Below are positions 22,010-34,113 of a stretch of DNA of 64,000 bases, in pieces. The notes beneath the pieces were generated by a model that saw only the letters and a program-made list of their open reading frames with translations, was not told the origin of the DNA and did not search any database. Position numbers and translations under genes: made by a program. Every line of letters begins with the position of its first letter. Position 1 is the stretch's first letter. The stretch lies in NCBI GenBank assembly GCA_009760885.1, contig CM019713.1:29506927-29570926 (forward strand). Reading direction: 5' to 3'. This DNA is from Achatina immaculata. Taxonomy: Eukaryota > Mollusca > Gastropoda > Stylommatophora > Achatinidae.

Positions 22010-22990
22010 AGATTATCATCATCATCAAGTGTCGTGCCGAATAGAAACGGCGACCGTGCTCCTCCATCTTGGGTGAGTCTTGGTGTTTCAGATCACTTCA
22101 AACGCTTTTCTTTTTTTCCGTGCCACTTGGTCGGTCTACTGAGAGATTTTTCTCTTGATCTTCCTCTCTTCTTTTTCCCTTGAATTTTCCAGTCATTATC
22201 AATTTCTCTGCCTTCGCATATGCCCAGGTAATTTTGACTGTCTTTTTGTCATCATTTTAATTAGTTTCCATTGTTTCGAAACTTCTTTGAGGACCTCTTC
22301 GTTTGTTTTTCTGTCTGTGCAGGATAACTGTTTTGTATCTTTCTACAAAAACACATTTCTGTTGTTTCCACTTTCTTTGTTATCTTTTTAACTGTCCAAG
22401 TTCCACAATTATACAGAAGTCTGGCTTTATATATCATTGTAATACTCATTCCTGACCTGTAGGGACATCTATTTGTTGTTTCCTTCTTCACGACATAAAA
22501 AGCTGCTTTTGCCCTACCAGTTTATGACTTTATTTGTGCACTTGTCATCAGCTGTTATTGTTTTCCCGAGATACCAGGATTTATTTACTTGTATCAGTGT
22601 CTTCTGCCGGAAAGGATGTTGTGCTGTGTTATATTTTATATTTTTGATATTACCATTATTTCTGTGTTCTTGCTGTTTAGCTCTAAACCTCTTTTATTGC
22701 TCTCTTTAATAATCTTGTTCACCATTTTTGTTCATATTATGACCTACTTCATTCCGTTCAACTTTTTAATGCCTCTCACTGTATAATGAGAATAGATCAG
22801 GTGACAGTACACACCCTTGTCTTACGCCTCGTTTTATATCCTTATATATGTTTTTATTATATGTCTTTGTTCACTTTTTTGTTGCACTTTGATTCCAGTA
22901 TGTATTCTTAATAATTCTCATATCTTTACCACATATAAAGTTTTACTAGCAATCATATCTACAGTGGTTTCCCTTTGCCTACCGAAGATG
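22010..22990 (-). pseudogene. Degenerate LINE reverse transcriptase
   Basis: From 22990 downward the minus strand gives, across several frames, V-QGCVLSPDLFS-like and LELN-K-TEIMVIS-like patches. KARLLYNCGTWTVKKITKKV and ETTEM follow, then KLIMTGKFKGKR near 22200, FLFGTTLDDDD at the end and a (GAT)n tail. The order RT palm, thumb, C-terminal basic segment fits RTE/CR1-like LINEs whose C-terminus carries an LVTTGKIEGKRSRGR motif. It is too decayed to be active. Confidence 0.65.
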
Positions 22991-23204
22991 GATCAGAGGA
23001 GAGTCATGGACAGTGAATAGATCCATGCAAAAAAAATCACTAGAGGCAACAGAGATGTGGTTTCTTAGAAGAATGTTAAGAGTACCCTGGACAGCTAAGA
23101 TGAAGGGAATGTCAAACAAAACCAAACTAAGAAAGGAGCCTAATTATATCTATAAAAAAGACAACAGTCATCATTCAGTGGACATATAATGGGGGGTGGG
23201 TGGG
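22985..23204 (+). pseudogene. LINE RT remnant leading into the 64-bp array
   Basis: The plus strand reads ESWTVNRSMQKKS, then LEATEMWFLRRMLRVPWTAK, and near 23175 a decayed SGHIM that corresponds to the FFGHIMRR step of this LINE family. The sequence then passes without a break into the first 64-bp repeat unit, which reads IITAGKIN. The order is the one expected for the protein, so the array sits within the LINE copy. Confidence 0.68.
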
Positions 23205-26200
23205 GTTGAAAAAAATCATAACAGCAGGAAAGATAAATTATGACAGACACATGGGTATGGGAAAACCAAGAAAAAACAATCATAACAGCAGGAAAGATAA
23301 ATTATAAGAGACGCATGTGTATGGGAAAACCAAGAAAAAACAGTCATAACAGCAAGAAATATAAATTATGAGAGACGCATGTGTATGGGAAAACCAAGAA
23401 AAAGCAATCATAACAGCAGGAAAGATAAATTATGAGAGACGCATGTGTATGGGAAAACCAAGAAAAAACAATCATAACAGCAGGAAAGATAAATTATGAG
23501 AGACGCATGTGTATGAGAAAAACAAAAAAAACAATCATAACAGCAGGAAAGATAAATTATGAGACGCATGTGTATGGAAAAACAAGAAAAAACAATCATA
23601 ACAGCAGGAAAGATAAATTATGAGAGACGCATGTGTATGGGAAAAACAAGAAAAAACAATCATAACAGCAGGAAAGATAAATTATGAGAGACGCATGTGT
23701 ATGGGAAAAACAAGAAAAAACAATCATAACAGCAGGAAAGATAAATTATGAGAGACGCATGTATACGGGAAAACCAAGAAAAAACAATCATAACAGCAGG
23801 AAAGATAAATTATGAGAGACGCATGTGTATGGGAAAACCAAGAAAAAACAGTCATAACAGCAAGAAATAAATTATGAGAACGCATGTGTATGGGAAAACC
23901 AAAAAAAACAATCATAACAGCAGGAAAGATAAATTATGAGAGACGCATGTGTATGGGAAAACCAAGAAAAAACAATCATAACAGCAGGAAAGATAAATTA
24001 TGAGAGACGCATGTGTATGAGAAAAACAAGAAAAAACAATCATAACAGCAGGAAAGATAAATTATGAGACGCATGTGTATGGGAAAAACAAGAAAAAACA
24101 ATCATAACAGCAGGAAAGATAAATTATGAGAGACGCATGTGTATGGGAAAAACAAGAAAAAACAATCATAACAGCAGGAAAGATAAATTATGAGAGACGC
24201 ATGTGTATGGGAAAAACAAGAAAAAACAATCATAACAGCAGGAAAGATAAATTATGAGAGACGCATGTGTATGGGAAAACCAAGAAAAAACAATCATAAC
24301 AGCAGGAAAGATAAATTATGAGAGACGCATGTGTATGGAAAGACCAAGAGAAAAAATCATAACAGGAAGAAAGATAAATTATGAGAGACGCATGTGTATG
24401 GGAAGACCAAGAGAAAAAAATCATAACAGCAAGAAATATAAATTATGAGAGACATATGTGTATGGGAAAACCAAGAAAAAACAATCATAACAGCAGGAAA
24501 GATAAATTATGAGAGACACATGGGTATGGGAAAAACAAGAAAAAACAATCATAACAGCAGGAAAGATAAATTATGACAGACACATGGGTATGGGAAAACC
24601 AAGAAAAAACAATCATAACAGCAGGAAAGATAAATTATAAGAGACGCATGTGTATGGGAAAACCAAGAAAAAACAATCATAACAGCAGGAAAGATAAATT
24701 ATGAGAGACGCATGTGTATGGGAAAAACAAGAAAAAACAGTCATAACAGCAAGAAATATAAATTATGAGAGACGCATGTGTATGGGAAAACCAAGAAAAA
24801 GCAATCATAACAGCAGGAAAGATAAATTATGAGAGACGCATGTGTATGGGAAAACCAAGAAAAAACAATCATAACAGCAGGAAAGATAAATTATGAGAAC
24901 GCATGTGTATGGAAAAACAAGAAAAAACAATCATAACAGCAGGAAAGATAAATTATGAGAGACGCATGTGTATGGGAAAAACAAGAAAAAACAATCATAA
25001 CAGCAGGAAAGATAAATTATGAGAGACGCATGTGTATGGGAAAAACAAGAAAAAACAATCATAACAGCAGGAAAGATAAATTATGAGAGACGCATGTATA
25101 CGGGAAAACCAAGAAAAAACAATCATAACAGCAGGAAAGATAAATTATGAGAGACGCATGTGTATGGGAAAACCAAGAAAAAACAGTCATAACAGCAAGA
25201 AATATAAATTATGAGAGACGCATGTGTATGGGAAAACCAAGAAAAAGCAATCATAACAGCAGGAAAGATAAATTATGAGAGACGCATGTGTATGGGAAAA
25301 CCAAGAAAAAACAATCATAACAGCAGGAAAGATAATTATGAGAGACGCATGTATACGGGAAAACCAAGAAAAAACAATCATAACAGCAGGAAAGATAAAT
25401 TATGAGAGACGCATGTGTATGGGAAAACCAAGAAAAAACAGTCATAACAGCAAGAAATAAATTATGAGAGACGCATGTGTATGGGAAAACCAAGAAAAAA
25501 CAATCATAACAGCAGGAAAGATAAATTATGAGAGACGCATGTGTATGGGAAAAACAAGAAAAAAACAATCATAACAGCAGGAAAGATAATTATGAGAGAC
25601 GCATGTATACGGGAAAACCAAGAAAAAACATCATAACAGCAGGAAAGATAAATTATGAGACGCATGTGTATGGGAAAAACAAGAAAAAAACAATCATAAC
25701 AGCAGGAAAGATAAATTATGAGAGACGCATGTGTATGGGAAAAACAAGAAAAAACAATCATAACAGCAGGAAAGAAATTATGAGAGACGCATGTGTATGG
25801 GAAAAACAAGAAAAAACAATCATAACAGCAGGAAAGATAAATTATGACAGACACATGTGTATGGTAAAACAAAGAAAAAACAATCATAACAGCAGGAAAG
25901 ATAAATTATGAGACGCATGTGTATGGAAAGACCAAGGGACAAAATCATAACAAGAAGAAAGATAAATTATGAGAGACGCATGTGTATGGGAAGACCAAGA
26001 GAAAAAAATCATAACAGCAAGAAATATAAATTATGAGAGACGCATGTGTATGGGAAAACCAAGAAAAAACAATCATAACAGCAGGAAAGATAAATTATGA
26101 GAGACGCATGTGTATGGGAAAACCAAGAAAAAAACAGTCATAACAGCAGGAAAGATAAATTATGAGAGACGCATGTGTATGGGAAAACCAAGAAAAAACA

Positions 26201-27925
26201 ATCATAACAGCAGGAAAGATAAATTATGAGACGCTTGTGTATGGGAAAAACAAGAAAAAACAATCATAACAGCAGGAAAGATAAATTATGAGAGACGCAT
26301 GTGTATGGGAAAAACAAGAAAAAACAATCATAACAGCAGGAAAGATAAATTATGAGAGACGCATGTGTATGGGAAAAACAAGAAAAAACAATCATAACAG
26401 CAGGAAAGATAAATTATGAGACGCATGTGTATGGGAAAACTAAGAAAAAACAATCATAACAGCAGGAAAGATAAATTATGAGAGACGCATGTGTATGGGA
26501 AAAACAAGAAAAAACAGTCATAACAGCAAGAAAGATAAATTATGAGAGACGCATGTGTATGGGAAAAACAAGAAAAAACAATCATAACAGCAGGAAAGAT
26601 AAATTATGAGAGACGCATGTGTATGGGAAAAACAAGAAAAAACAATCATAACAGCAGGAAAGATAAATTATGAGAGACGCATGTGTATGGGAAAACTAAG
26701 AAAAAACAATCATAACAGCAGGAAAGATAAATTATGAGAGACGCATGTGTATGGAAAGACCAAGAGAAAAAATCATAACAGGAAGAAAGATAAATTATGA
26801 GAGACGCGTGTGTATGGGAAGACCAAGAGAAAAAAATCATAACAGCAAGAAATATAAATTATGAGAGACATATGTGTATGGGAAAACCAAGAAAAAACAA
26901 TCATAACAGCAGGAAAGATAAATTATAAGAGACGCATGTGTATGGGAAAACCAAGAAAAAAACAGTCATAACAGCAGGAAAGATAAATTATGAGAGACGC
27001 ATGTGTATGGGAAAACCAAGAAAAAACAATCATAACAGCAGGAAAGATAAATTATGAGAGACGCATGTGTATGGGAAAAACAAGAAAAAACAATCATAAC
27101 AGCAGGAAAGATAAATTATGAGAGACGCATGTGTATGGGAAAAACAAGAAAAAACAATCATAACAGCAGGAAAGATAAATTATGAGACGCATGTGTATGG
27201 GAAAAACAAGAAAAAACAATCATAACAGCAGGAAAGATAAATTATGAGAGACGCATGTGTATGGGAAAACTAAGAAAAAACAATCATAACAGCAGGAAAG
27301 ATAAATTATGAGAGACGCATGTGTATGGAAAGACCAAGAGAAAAAATCATAACAGGAAGAAAGATAAATTATGAGAGACGCATGTGTATGGGAAGACCAA
27401 GAGAAAAAAATCATAACAGCAAGAAATATAAATTATGAGAGACATATGTGTATGGGAAAACCAAGAAAAAACAATCATAACAGCAGGAAAGATAAATTAT
27501 GAGAGACACATGGGTATGGGAAAAACAAGAAAAAACAATCATAACAGCAGGAAAGATAAATTATGATGACGCATGTGTATGGAAAAACCAAGAAAAAAAA
27601 CAATCATAACAGCAGGAAAGATAAATTATGAGAGACGCATGTGTATGGAAAAACCAAGAAAAAAAACAATCATAACAGCAGGAAAGATAAATTATGAGAG
27701 ACGCATGTGTATGGAAAGACGAAGAGAAAAAATCATAACAGCATGAAAGATAATTTATGAGAGACGCATAGGAAGACCAAGAGAAAAAAATAACAGCAAG
27801 AAAGATAAATTATGAGAGACACATGGGTATGGAAAGACCAAAATAAAAAATCATAACAGCAAGAAAGATAAATTATGAGAGACGCATGGGTATGGGAAGA
27901 CCAAGAGAAGAAAATCATAACAGGA
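23205..27925 (+). repeat. 64-bp minisatellite of about 74 copies, LINE-derived
   Basis: The unit is GGAAAGATAAATTATGAGAG, ACGCATGTGTATGGGAAAAC, CAAGAAAAAACAATCATAAC, AGCA (64 bp), with spacing confirmed at 23419 and 23483. Variants at about 24340-24420, 25920-26000, 26750-26830 and 27320-27410 keep GGAAGACCAAGAGAAA. That is the same 16-mer found in the LINE at 29332-29532 (complement of 29454-29469). In one frame a unit reads IITAGKINYERRMCMGKPRK, comparable with the LINE's IITTGKIEGRRSRGRPRE. Since 64 is not a multiple of 3, no long frame is kept and the array is non-coding. Confidence 0.95.
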
Positions 27926-28156
27926 GTTAAAATGAATGATAAACAAAAATGATAGCACATTTGGGAATGGTTGTGGCCAGATTGGGGTGGTACTGCATGA
28001 CAGTAAGCGTACGACCAGCCTCTGCTGTACCAGCTAGCTTGTGGGAGACTTGCGAGAGTCAAAGAGAATAACCACATCAAGGGTGAACGTGTGTGAGAAA
28101 GTTAAACGTGTTAACAAGGTCATATTTGCCATCAGTTATACAGCAAGAACAGATTG
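27926..28156. other. Downstream flank of the array
   Basis: The plus strand may continue the LINE C-terminus (MVVARLGWYCMTVSVRPAS), but this is not a secure match. Confidence 0.3.
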
Positions 28157-28198
28157 AGAGAGAGAGAGAGAGAGAGAGAGTGAGAGAGAGAGAGAGAG
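28157..28198. repeat. (GA)n microsatellite
   Basis: A nearly pure GA run with one GT interruption. Confidence 0.95.
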
Positions 28199-28640
28199 CA
28201 GGTGCTTAAAGAGAAAATAATGGTTAACCACAATGACTTTATAGCAGCTTAACAGACATACCTTTTCCTTTATTCACCTGTATTATTTAGCTTTCTTTCT
28301 CATTCTTACTTTATGAAAGTATAAGATGAAATATCAAACTTTATCTTGTTTGCTGAAGGAAGAAACACGGACATGTTCTGGAGAGAAAAAACGCGGGTCT
28401 TGATATGTTAGGGGGTATAGTTATAAAATGGAATGGAAAACAGTATTTCCATGTACTTCCGTGTACTTATTATGTTTCAAAGTATAGATAAATGAATGAA
28501 AATTTCATAAATGCAGAGTTTTTTAGGAAAAAAGAAGTAATGTGATGTTTTTAGACACTGATTGTGCCTAGCTCACCATCGGCTAGGTCTAGATCTACAC
28601 TACTTACCATCTGAGATGTGTAGATCTACTTGTCGATCTC
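28199..28640. other. No gene seen
   Basis: AT-rich sequence, with 'tctagatctac' repeated near 28590-28632. Nothing else is recognised. Confidence 0.4.
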
Positions 28641-29311
28641 TTATTCTGATTCTATGTTGCATTCTCGCTAAATTAATATCTGAAATAACTCCTAACTACT
28701 TCTCCAGTCGTCTAAATAAGTCTAGATCTACTTGGGATACATTCAGGAGCAGTGAGGTGGTCACAGGCCATGTCCATACCGCTATCTACATCATCAAAAA
28801 TTGAAAAATTTCGGTCTTTCTCTTCCTTTTTCTCGCTCGGCATCGCTCGTAACTAGGCACTCTTTCGCCATTTTGAAAAGTGTCACCGCAATCGCGGACG
28901 AAATATGTACACCGGTTGTTTTATTGAAACAAACCAATGATCATTATAATGACCATTCGCACGCACCGGGTATACCGGAAGCGTCATTATAATGACCAAA
29001 AGCACAGAAAGACTATTTCATGCATATACTACTTTATTTTGGCCATGACTTCTCGGTGTATCTAAACACTTACTCGCACAGAAATCAACAGAAATCGCCA
29101 CAAGAAACACTTAATGGTAGAGATGCACTGCATTAAAGTCATTATGTCAAATCTCAAAGTCATTATGTCAAATCTCAAGCCAAGTCTCAGAATACTACCT
29201 TCAAGTCTCACGTCAAATCTCGATTTCTTCTACGCAGCTGGAAATCAAGTCTCAAGAAATCAAATTGTTTTTTTTTAAAATTCGGTTACCAGATCAGCAT
29301 TACTAAAAGTG

Positions 29312-29575
29312 ATTTATTATCATCATCATCATCAGGTGCCGTGTCGACTGGCGTAGGCTATTATGCTTCTACAGAGTACACGATCCTTCATGCAGGCCAT
29401 CAGCTCAGTTGGTGATCTCCTCTCACACCATCTCGTCAGACTGTCTTGTATCATTTCTCTTGGTCTTCCTCTTGATCTTCTTCCTTCTATTTTTCCTGTT
29501 GTTATAATATTTTCAATGCCCCCTCTTCTCATTGCATTTATTATAGCTCCACAAAGACCTAGGAGTTTTTAATGT
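29312..29575 (-). pseudogene. LINE C-terminal end with (GAT)n tail
   Basis: Minus strand: LLGLCGAIINAMRRGGIEN, IITTGKIEGRRSRGRPREMI, QDSLTRWCERRSPTELMACM, KDRVLCRSIIAYASRHGT, stop, then (GATGAT)n. This is a clean C-terminus of an RTE/CR1-like LINE with the GKIEGRRSRGRPRE basic segment. It has no upstream RT and is 5'-truncated. The duplication gives a second copy at 30989-31252 and a partial third from 32605 to about 32760. It is the best reference in this window for the origin of the 64-bp array. Confidence 0.82.
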
Positions 29576-29755
29576 GAAGAAAGTCAAGTCAAAATAAATA
29601 AAACAATAAATATTTGATTTAGCTCTTCATCAAGCACAGAGCAGTCATTTATTCATTTTGATTTTACACAGTATTAAAACCTGTTAGGAATACAGACCTG
29701 ATGTGTGGACAACAGGCAACAACATGCAATAATCAGGCTACATTAAAGCACTTTG

Positions 29756-29858
29756 AACAGCTTTATTCAGTAACAGAGCACACAGATATAACTCTCGACT
29801 TCTGTCTTATCATAACGAAACGCTATATCTGTGGTCTCCGTCAATGAATAAAGCTGTT
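29756..29858. repeat. Foldback (hairpin) repeat, about 35-bp arms
   Basis: AACAGCTTTATTCAGTAACA at 29756 and the complement of TGTCAATGAATAAAGCTGTT-like sequence near 29840-29858 form imperfect arms that extend inward to CACAGATATA/TATATCTGTG, with a loop of about 33 bp. Copies occur at 31433-31535 and 32942-33044 through the duplications. Confidence 0.75.
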
Positions 29859-29949
29859 TTCTATCACTAAAAAAAACCTGTCTGACTGTTAGCACAGCTT
29901 TACTGTAGTGAGCTTGTGGAGGATAACACTGTCCACTTTAGCAATCAGC

Positions 29950-30245
29950 GACCTATATCTGATATGATGATGTCAGGGTTCGCCAATCATAGCTGACCAA
30001 GACCCTTCCCATTTCTCCGTTGCTACCCTCAGTAACATGCCTAGCCTGGCTAGTGGAGCAGGCGTCGTTAATAGTCTCAACAGTGGTGGAGTCTGCTAAA
30101 GAAGTATTGCATACCCCCTGCTTTTCAGCTGCATTCAGGGACTAAAAAAAAATAGTTGCCATGACCCGCTCCCAAGTCTACACGATGCTGTGCTTCAACA
30201 TCTTCACCGCATCAGCTGCAAAGAACATCAGCTTGCAGTTCCAAA
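29950..30245 (-). repeat. Interspersed repeat, inverse copy
   Basis: Complement of the element at 11925-12150, matched in several ordered blocks. Duplicated at 31627-31922 and 33136-33431. Confidence 0.7.
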
Positions 30246-30317
30246 AAGTAGAAGTTACATTATATACTTGTACTTTAACATATAACGTGTATGTGTGTGC
30301 GTGTGTGTTTAAGTCTT

Positions 30318-31994
30318 TTATTCTGATTCTATGTTGCATTCTCGCTAAATTAATATCTGAAATAACTCCTAACTACTTCTCCAGTCGTCTAAATAAGTCT
30401 AGATCTACTTGGGATACATTCAGGAGCAGTGAGGTGGTCACAGGCCATGTCCATACCGCTATCTACATCATCAAAAATTGAAAAATTTCGGTCTTTCTCT
30501 TCCTTTTTCTCGCTCGGCATCGCTCGTAACTAGGCACTCTTTCGCCATTTTGAAAAGTGTCACCGCAATCGCGGACGAAATATGTACACCGGTTGTTTTA
30601 TTGAAACAAACCAATGATCATTATAATGACCATTCGCACGCACCGGGTATACCGGAAGCGTCATTATAATGACCAAAAGCACAGAAAGACTATTTCATGC
30701 ATATACTACTTTATTTTGGCCATGACTTCTCGGTGTATCTAAACACTTACTCGCACAGAAATCAACAGAAATCGCCACAAGAAACACTTAATGGTAGAGA
30801 TGCACTGCATTAAAGTCATTATGTCAAATCTCAAAGTCATTATGTCAAATCTCAAGCCAAGTCTCAGAATACTACCTTCAAGTCTCACGTCAAATCTCGA
30901 TTTCTTCTACGCAGCTGGAAATCAAGTCTCAAGAAATCAAATTGTTTTTTTTTAAAATTCGGTTACCAGATCAGCATTACTAAAAGTGATTTATTATCAT
31001 CATCATCATCAGGTGCCGTGTCGACTGGCGTAGGCTATTATGCTTCTACAGAGTACACGATCCTTCATGCAGGCCATCAGCTCAGTTGGTGATCTCCTCT
31101 CACACCATCTCGTCAGACTGTCTTGTATCATTTCTCTTGGTCTTCCTCTTGATCTTCTTCCTTCTATTTTTCCTGTTGTTATAATATTTTCAATGCCCCC
31201 TCTTCTCATTGCATTTATTATAGCTCCACAAAGACCTAGGAGTTTTTAATGTGAAGAAAGTCAAGTCAAAATAAATAAAACAATAAATATTTGATTTAGC
31301 TCTTCATCAAGCACAGAGCAGTCATTTATTCATTTTGATTTTACACAGTATTAAAACCTGTTAGGAATACAGACCTGATGTGTGGACAACAGGCAACAAC
31401 ATGCAATAATCAGGCTACATTAAAGCACTTTGAACAGCTTTATTCAGTAACAGAGCACACAGATATAACTCTCGACTTCTGTCTTATCATAACGAAACGC
31501 TATATCTGTGGTCTCCGTCAATGAATAAAGCTGTTTTCTATCACTAAAAAAAACCTGTCTGACTGTTAGCACAGCTTTACTGTAGTGAGCTTGTGGAGGA
31601 TAACACTGTCCACTTTAGCAATCAGCGACCTATATCTGATATGATGATGTCAGGGTTCGCCAATCATAGCTGACCAAGACCCTTCCCATTTCTCCGTTGC
31701 TACCCTCAGTAACATGCCTAGCCTGGCTAGTGGAGCAGGCGTCGTTAATAGTCTCAACAGTGGTGGAGTCTGCTAAAGAAGTATTGCATACCCCCTGCTT
31801 TTCAGCTGCATTCAGGGACTAAAAAAAAATAGTTGCCATGACCCGCTCCCAAGTCTACACGATGCTGTGCTTCAACATCTTCACCGCATCAGCTGCAAAG
31901 AACATCAGCTTGCAGTTCCAAAAAGTAGAAGTTACATTATATACTTGTACTTTAACATATAACGTGTATGTGTGTGCGTGTGTGTTTAAGTCTT
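30318..31994. repeat. 1,677-bp tandem duplication, copy 2
   Basis: Head-to-tail partner of 28641-30317. It ends at TCTTTTA before CGTTTAAAC. Confidence 0.93.
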
Positions 31995-32604
31995 TTACGT
32001 TTAAACTATTACTGGATGTTTCTGTTCACGAAACAAAATGATAAGTGAAACACTAAACTACAACAGCAGCTGTGAAGCACGGAGATAGATCACAAGTAAC
32101 TTACAGCGTTGGTGAACAAAGTCTTGAAAACTATCCATATCTTGACAAGAGACGGGCTGACACAAAGAACTCTTCCTTTAATACAGGGTTTCTGACCTAT
32201 CGCGGCAACACCTGCTTTCTAATAGCAGAAAGATCACGTCAAATAGGTCAGCCACGAGCAAACATTCCTTTTACCTGTCGGCACGCAGAGTCCAAGCTTA
32301 CACTGTCACTTTCGATGCAACGACAGAACAACGAATGTTCAAAACACGACATTATGAAGCCTGAACGTAATTTTGCCTGTGTGTCAACAAAATATGCATT
32401 CCGTATTCCTGAAGATACTTTATGCCGGTGAGGCAAGTAAATGAATGCGTAAATGCCGATACATTCCTTGACCTATATAGTGTGATGTCCTATTGTGACC
32501 GGGCGGTTGCTCATCCAACTCTCTTGTGACTTGGCGGTTGCTCGACCTACCTATCTTGACTAAGCGGTTGCTGGCCCTTCCTATCGAGGCTAAGCGGTTG
32601 CTCG
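31096..32604. repeat. 1,509-bp tandem duplication, copy 1
   Basis: Sequence from CCTCTCACACC at 31096 recurs at 32605 with a constant offset of 1,509. This unit overlaps the last 0.9 kb of the previous duplication, so 31096-31994 is present three times in all. Confidence 0.93.
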
Positions 32605-34113
32605 CCTCTCACACCATCTCGTCAGACTGTCTTGTATCATTTCTCTTGGTCTTCCTCTTGATCTTCTTCCTTCTATTTTTCCTGTTGTTATAATATTTTC
32701 AATGCCCCCTCTTCTCATTGCATTTATTATAGCTCCACAAAGACCTAGGAGTTTTTAATGTGAAGAAAGTCAAGTCAAAATAAATAAAACAATAAATATT
32801 TGATTTAGCTCTTCATCAAGCACAGAGCAGTCATTTATTCATTTTGATTTTACACAGTATTAAAACCTGTTAGGAATACAGACCTGATGTGTGGACAACA
32901 GGCAACAACATGCAATAATCAGGCTACATTAAAGCACTTTGAACAGCTTTATTCAGTAACAGAGCACACAGATATAACTCTCGACTTCTGTCTTATCATA
33001 ACGAAACGCTATATCTGTGGTCTCCGTCAATGAATAAAGCTGTTTTCTATCACTAAAAAAAACCTGTCTGACTGTTAGCACAGCTTTACTGTAGTGAGCT
33101 TGTGGAGGATAACACTGTCCACTTTAGCAATCAGCGACCTATATCTGATATGATGATGTCAGGGTTCGCCAATCATAGCTGACCAAGACCCTTCCCATTT
33201 CTCCGTTGCTACCCTCAGTAACATGCCTAGCCTGGCTAGTGGAGCAGGCGTCGTTAATAGTCTCAACAGTGGTGGAGTCTGCTAAAGAAGTATTGCATAC
33301 CCCCTGCTTTTCAGCTGCATTCAGGGACTAAAAAAAAATAGTTGCCATGACCCGCTCCCAAGTCTACACGATGCTGTGCTTCAACATCTTCACCGCATCA
33401 GCTGCAAAGAACATCAGCTTGCAGTTCCAAAAAGTAGAAGTTACATTATATACTTGTACTTTAACATATAACGTGTATGTGTGTGCGTGTGTGTTTAAGT
33501 CTTTTACGTTTAAACTATTACTGGATGTTTCTGTTCACGAAACAAAATGATAAGTGAAACACTAAACTACAACAGCAGCTGTGAAGCACGGAGATAGATC
33601 ACAAGTAACTTACAGCGTTGGTGAACAAAGTCTTGAAAACTATCCATATCTTGACAAGAGACGGGCTGACACAAAGAACTCTTCCTTTAATACAGGGTTT
33701 CTGACCTATCGCGGCAACACCTGCTTTCTAATAGCAGAAAGATCACGTCAAATAGGTCAGCCACGAGCAAACATTCCTTTTACCTGTCGGCACGCAGAGT
33801 CCAAGCTTACACTGTCACTTTCGATGCAACGACAGAACAACGAATGTTCAAAACACGACATTATGAAGCCTGAACGTAATTTTGCCTGTGTGTCAACAAA
33901 ATATGCATTCCGTATTCCTGAAGATACTTTATGCCGGTGAGGCAAGTAAATGAATGCGTAAATGCCGATACATTCCTTGACCTATATAGTGTGATGTCCT
34001 ATTGTGACCGGGCGGTTGCTCATCCAACTCTCTTGTGACTTGGCGGTTGCTCGACCTACCTATCTTGACTAAGCGGTTGCTGGCCCTTCCTATCGAGGCT
34101 AAGCGGTTGCTCG
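32605..34113. repeat. 1,509-bp tandem duplication, copy 2
   Basis: Head-to-tail partner of 31096-32604. Its right end lies in the 30-bp GGCGGTTGCT array; the junction shares CCT. Confidence 0.93.

Larger units (their letters stand above)
28641..30317. repeat. 1,677-bp tandem duplication, copy 1
   Basis: Sequence from TTATTCTGATTCTATG at 28641 recurs from 30318 at a constant offset of 1,677. The junction is AAGTCTT|TTATTCTG. Confidence 0.93.

Noticed and set aside
23408..25911. Recurring 61-127-codon frames such as those with HASLIIYLSCCYD
   Set aside because: Frame-rotation products of the 64-bp unit (three units equal 192 bp).
23205..27925. CRISPR-like direct repeats
   Set aside because: Units are contiguous, 64 bp, with no unique spacers, and lie in a eukaryotic LINE-rich context; this is a minisatellite.
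28562..28992. Frames at 28562-28804 and 28801-28992 as genes
   Set aside because: No splice context, start signal or recognisable domain; their reappearance 1,677 bp downstream is due to the tandem duplication.
29756..29858. Hammerhead ribozyme in the foldback
   Set aside because: GAAAC is present, but no CUGAUGA-type core is found at the right distance on either strand.
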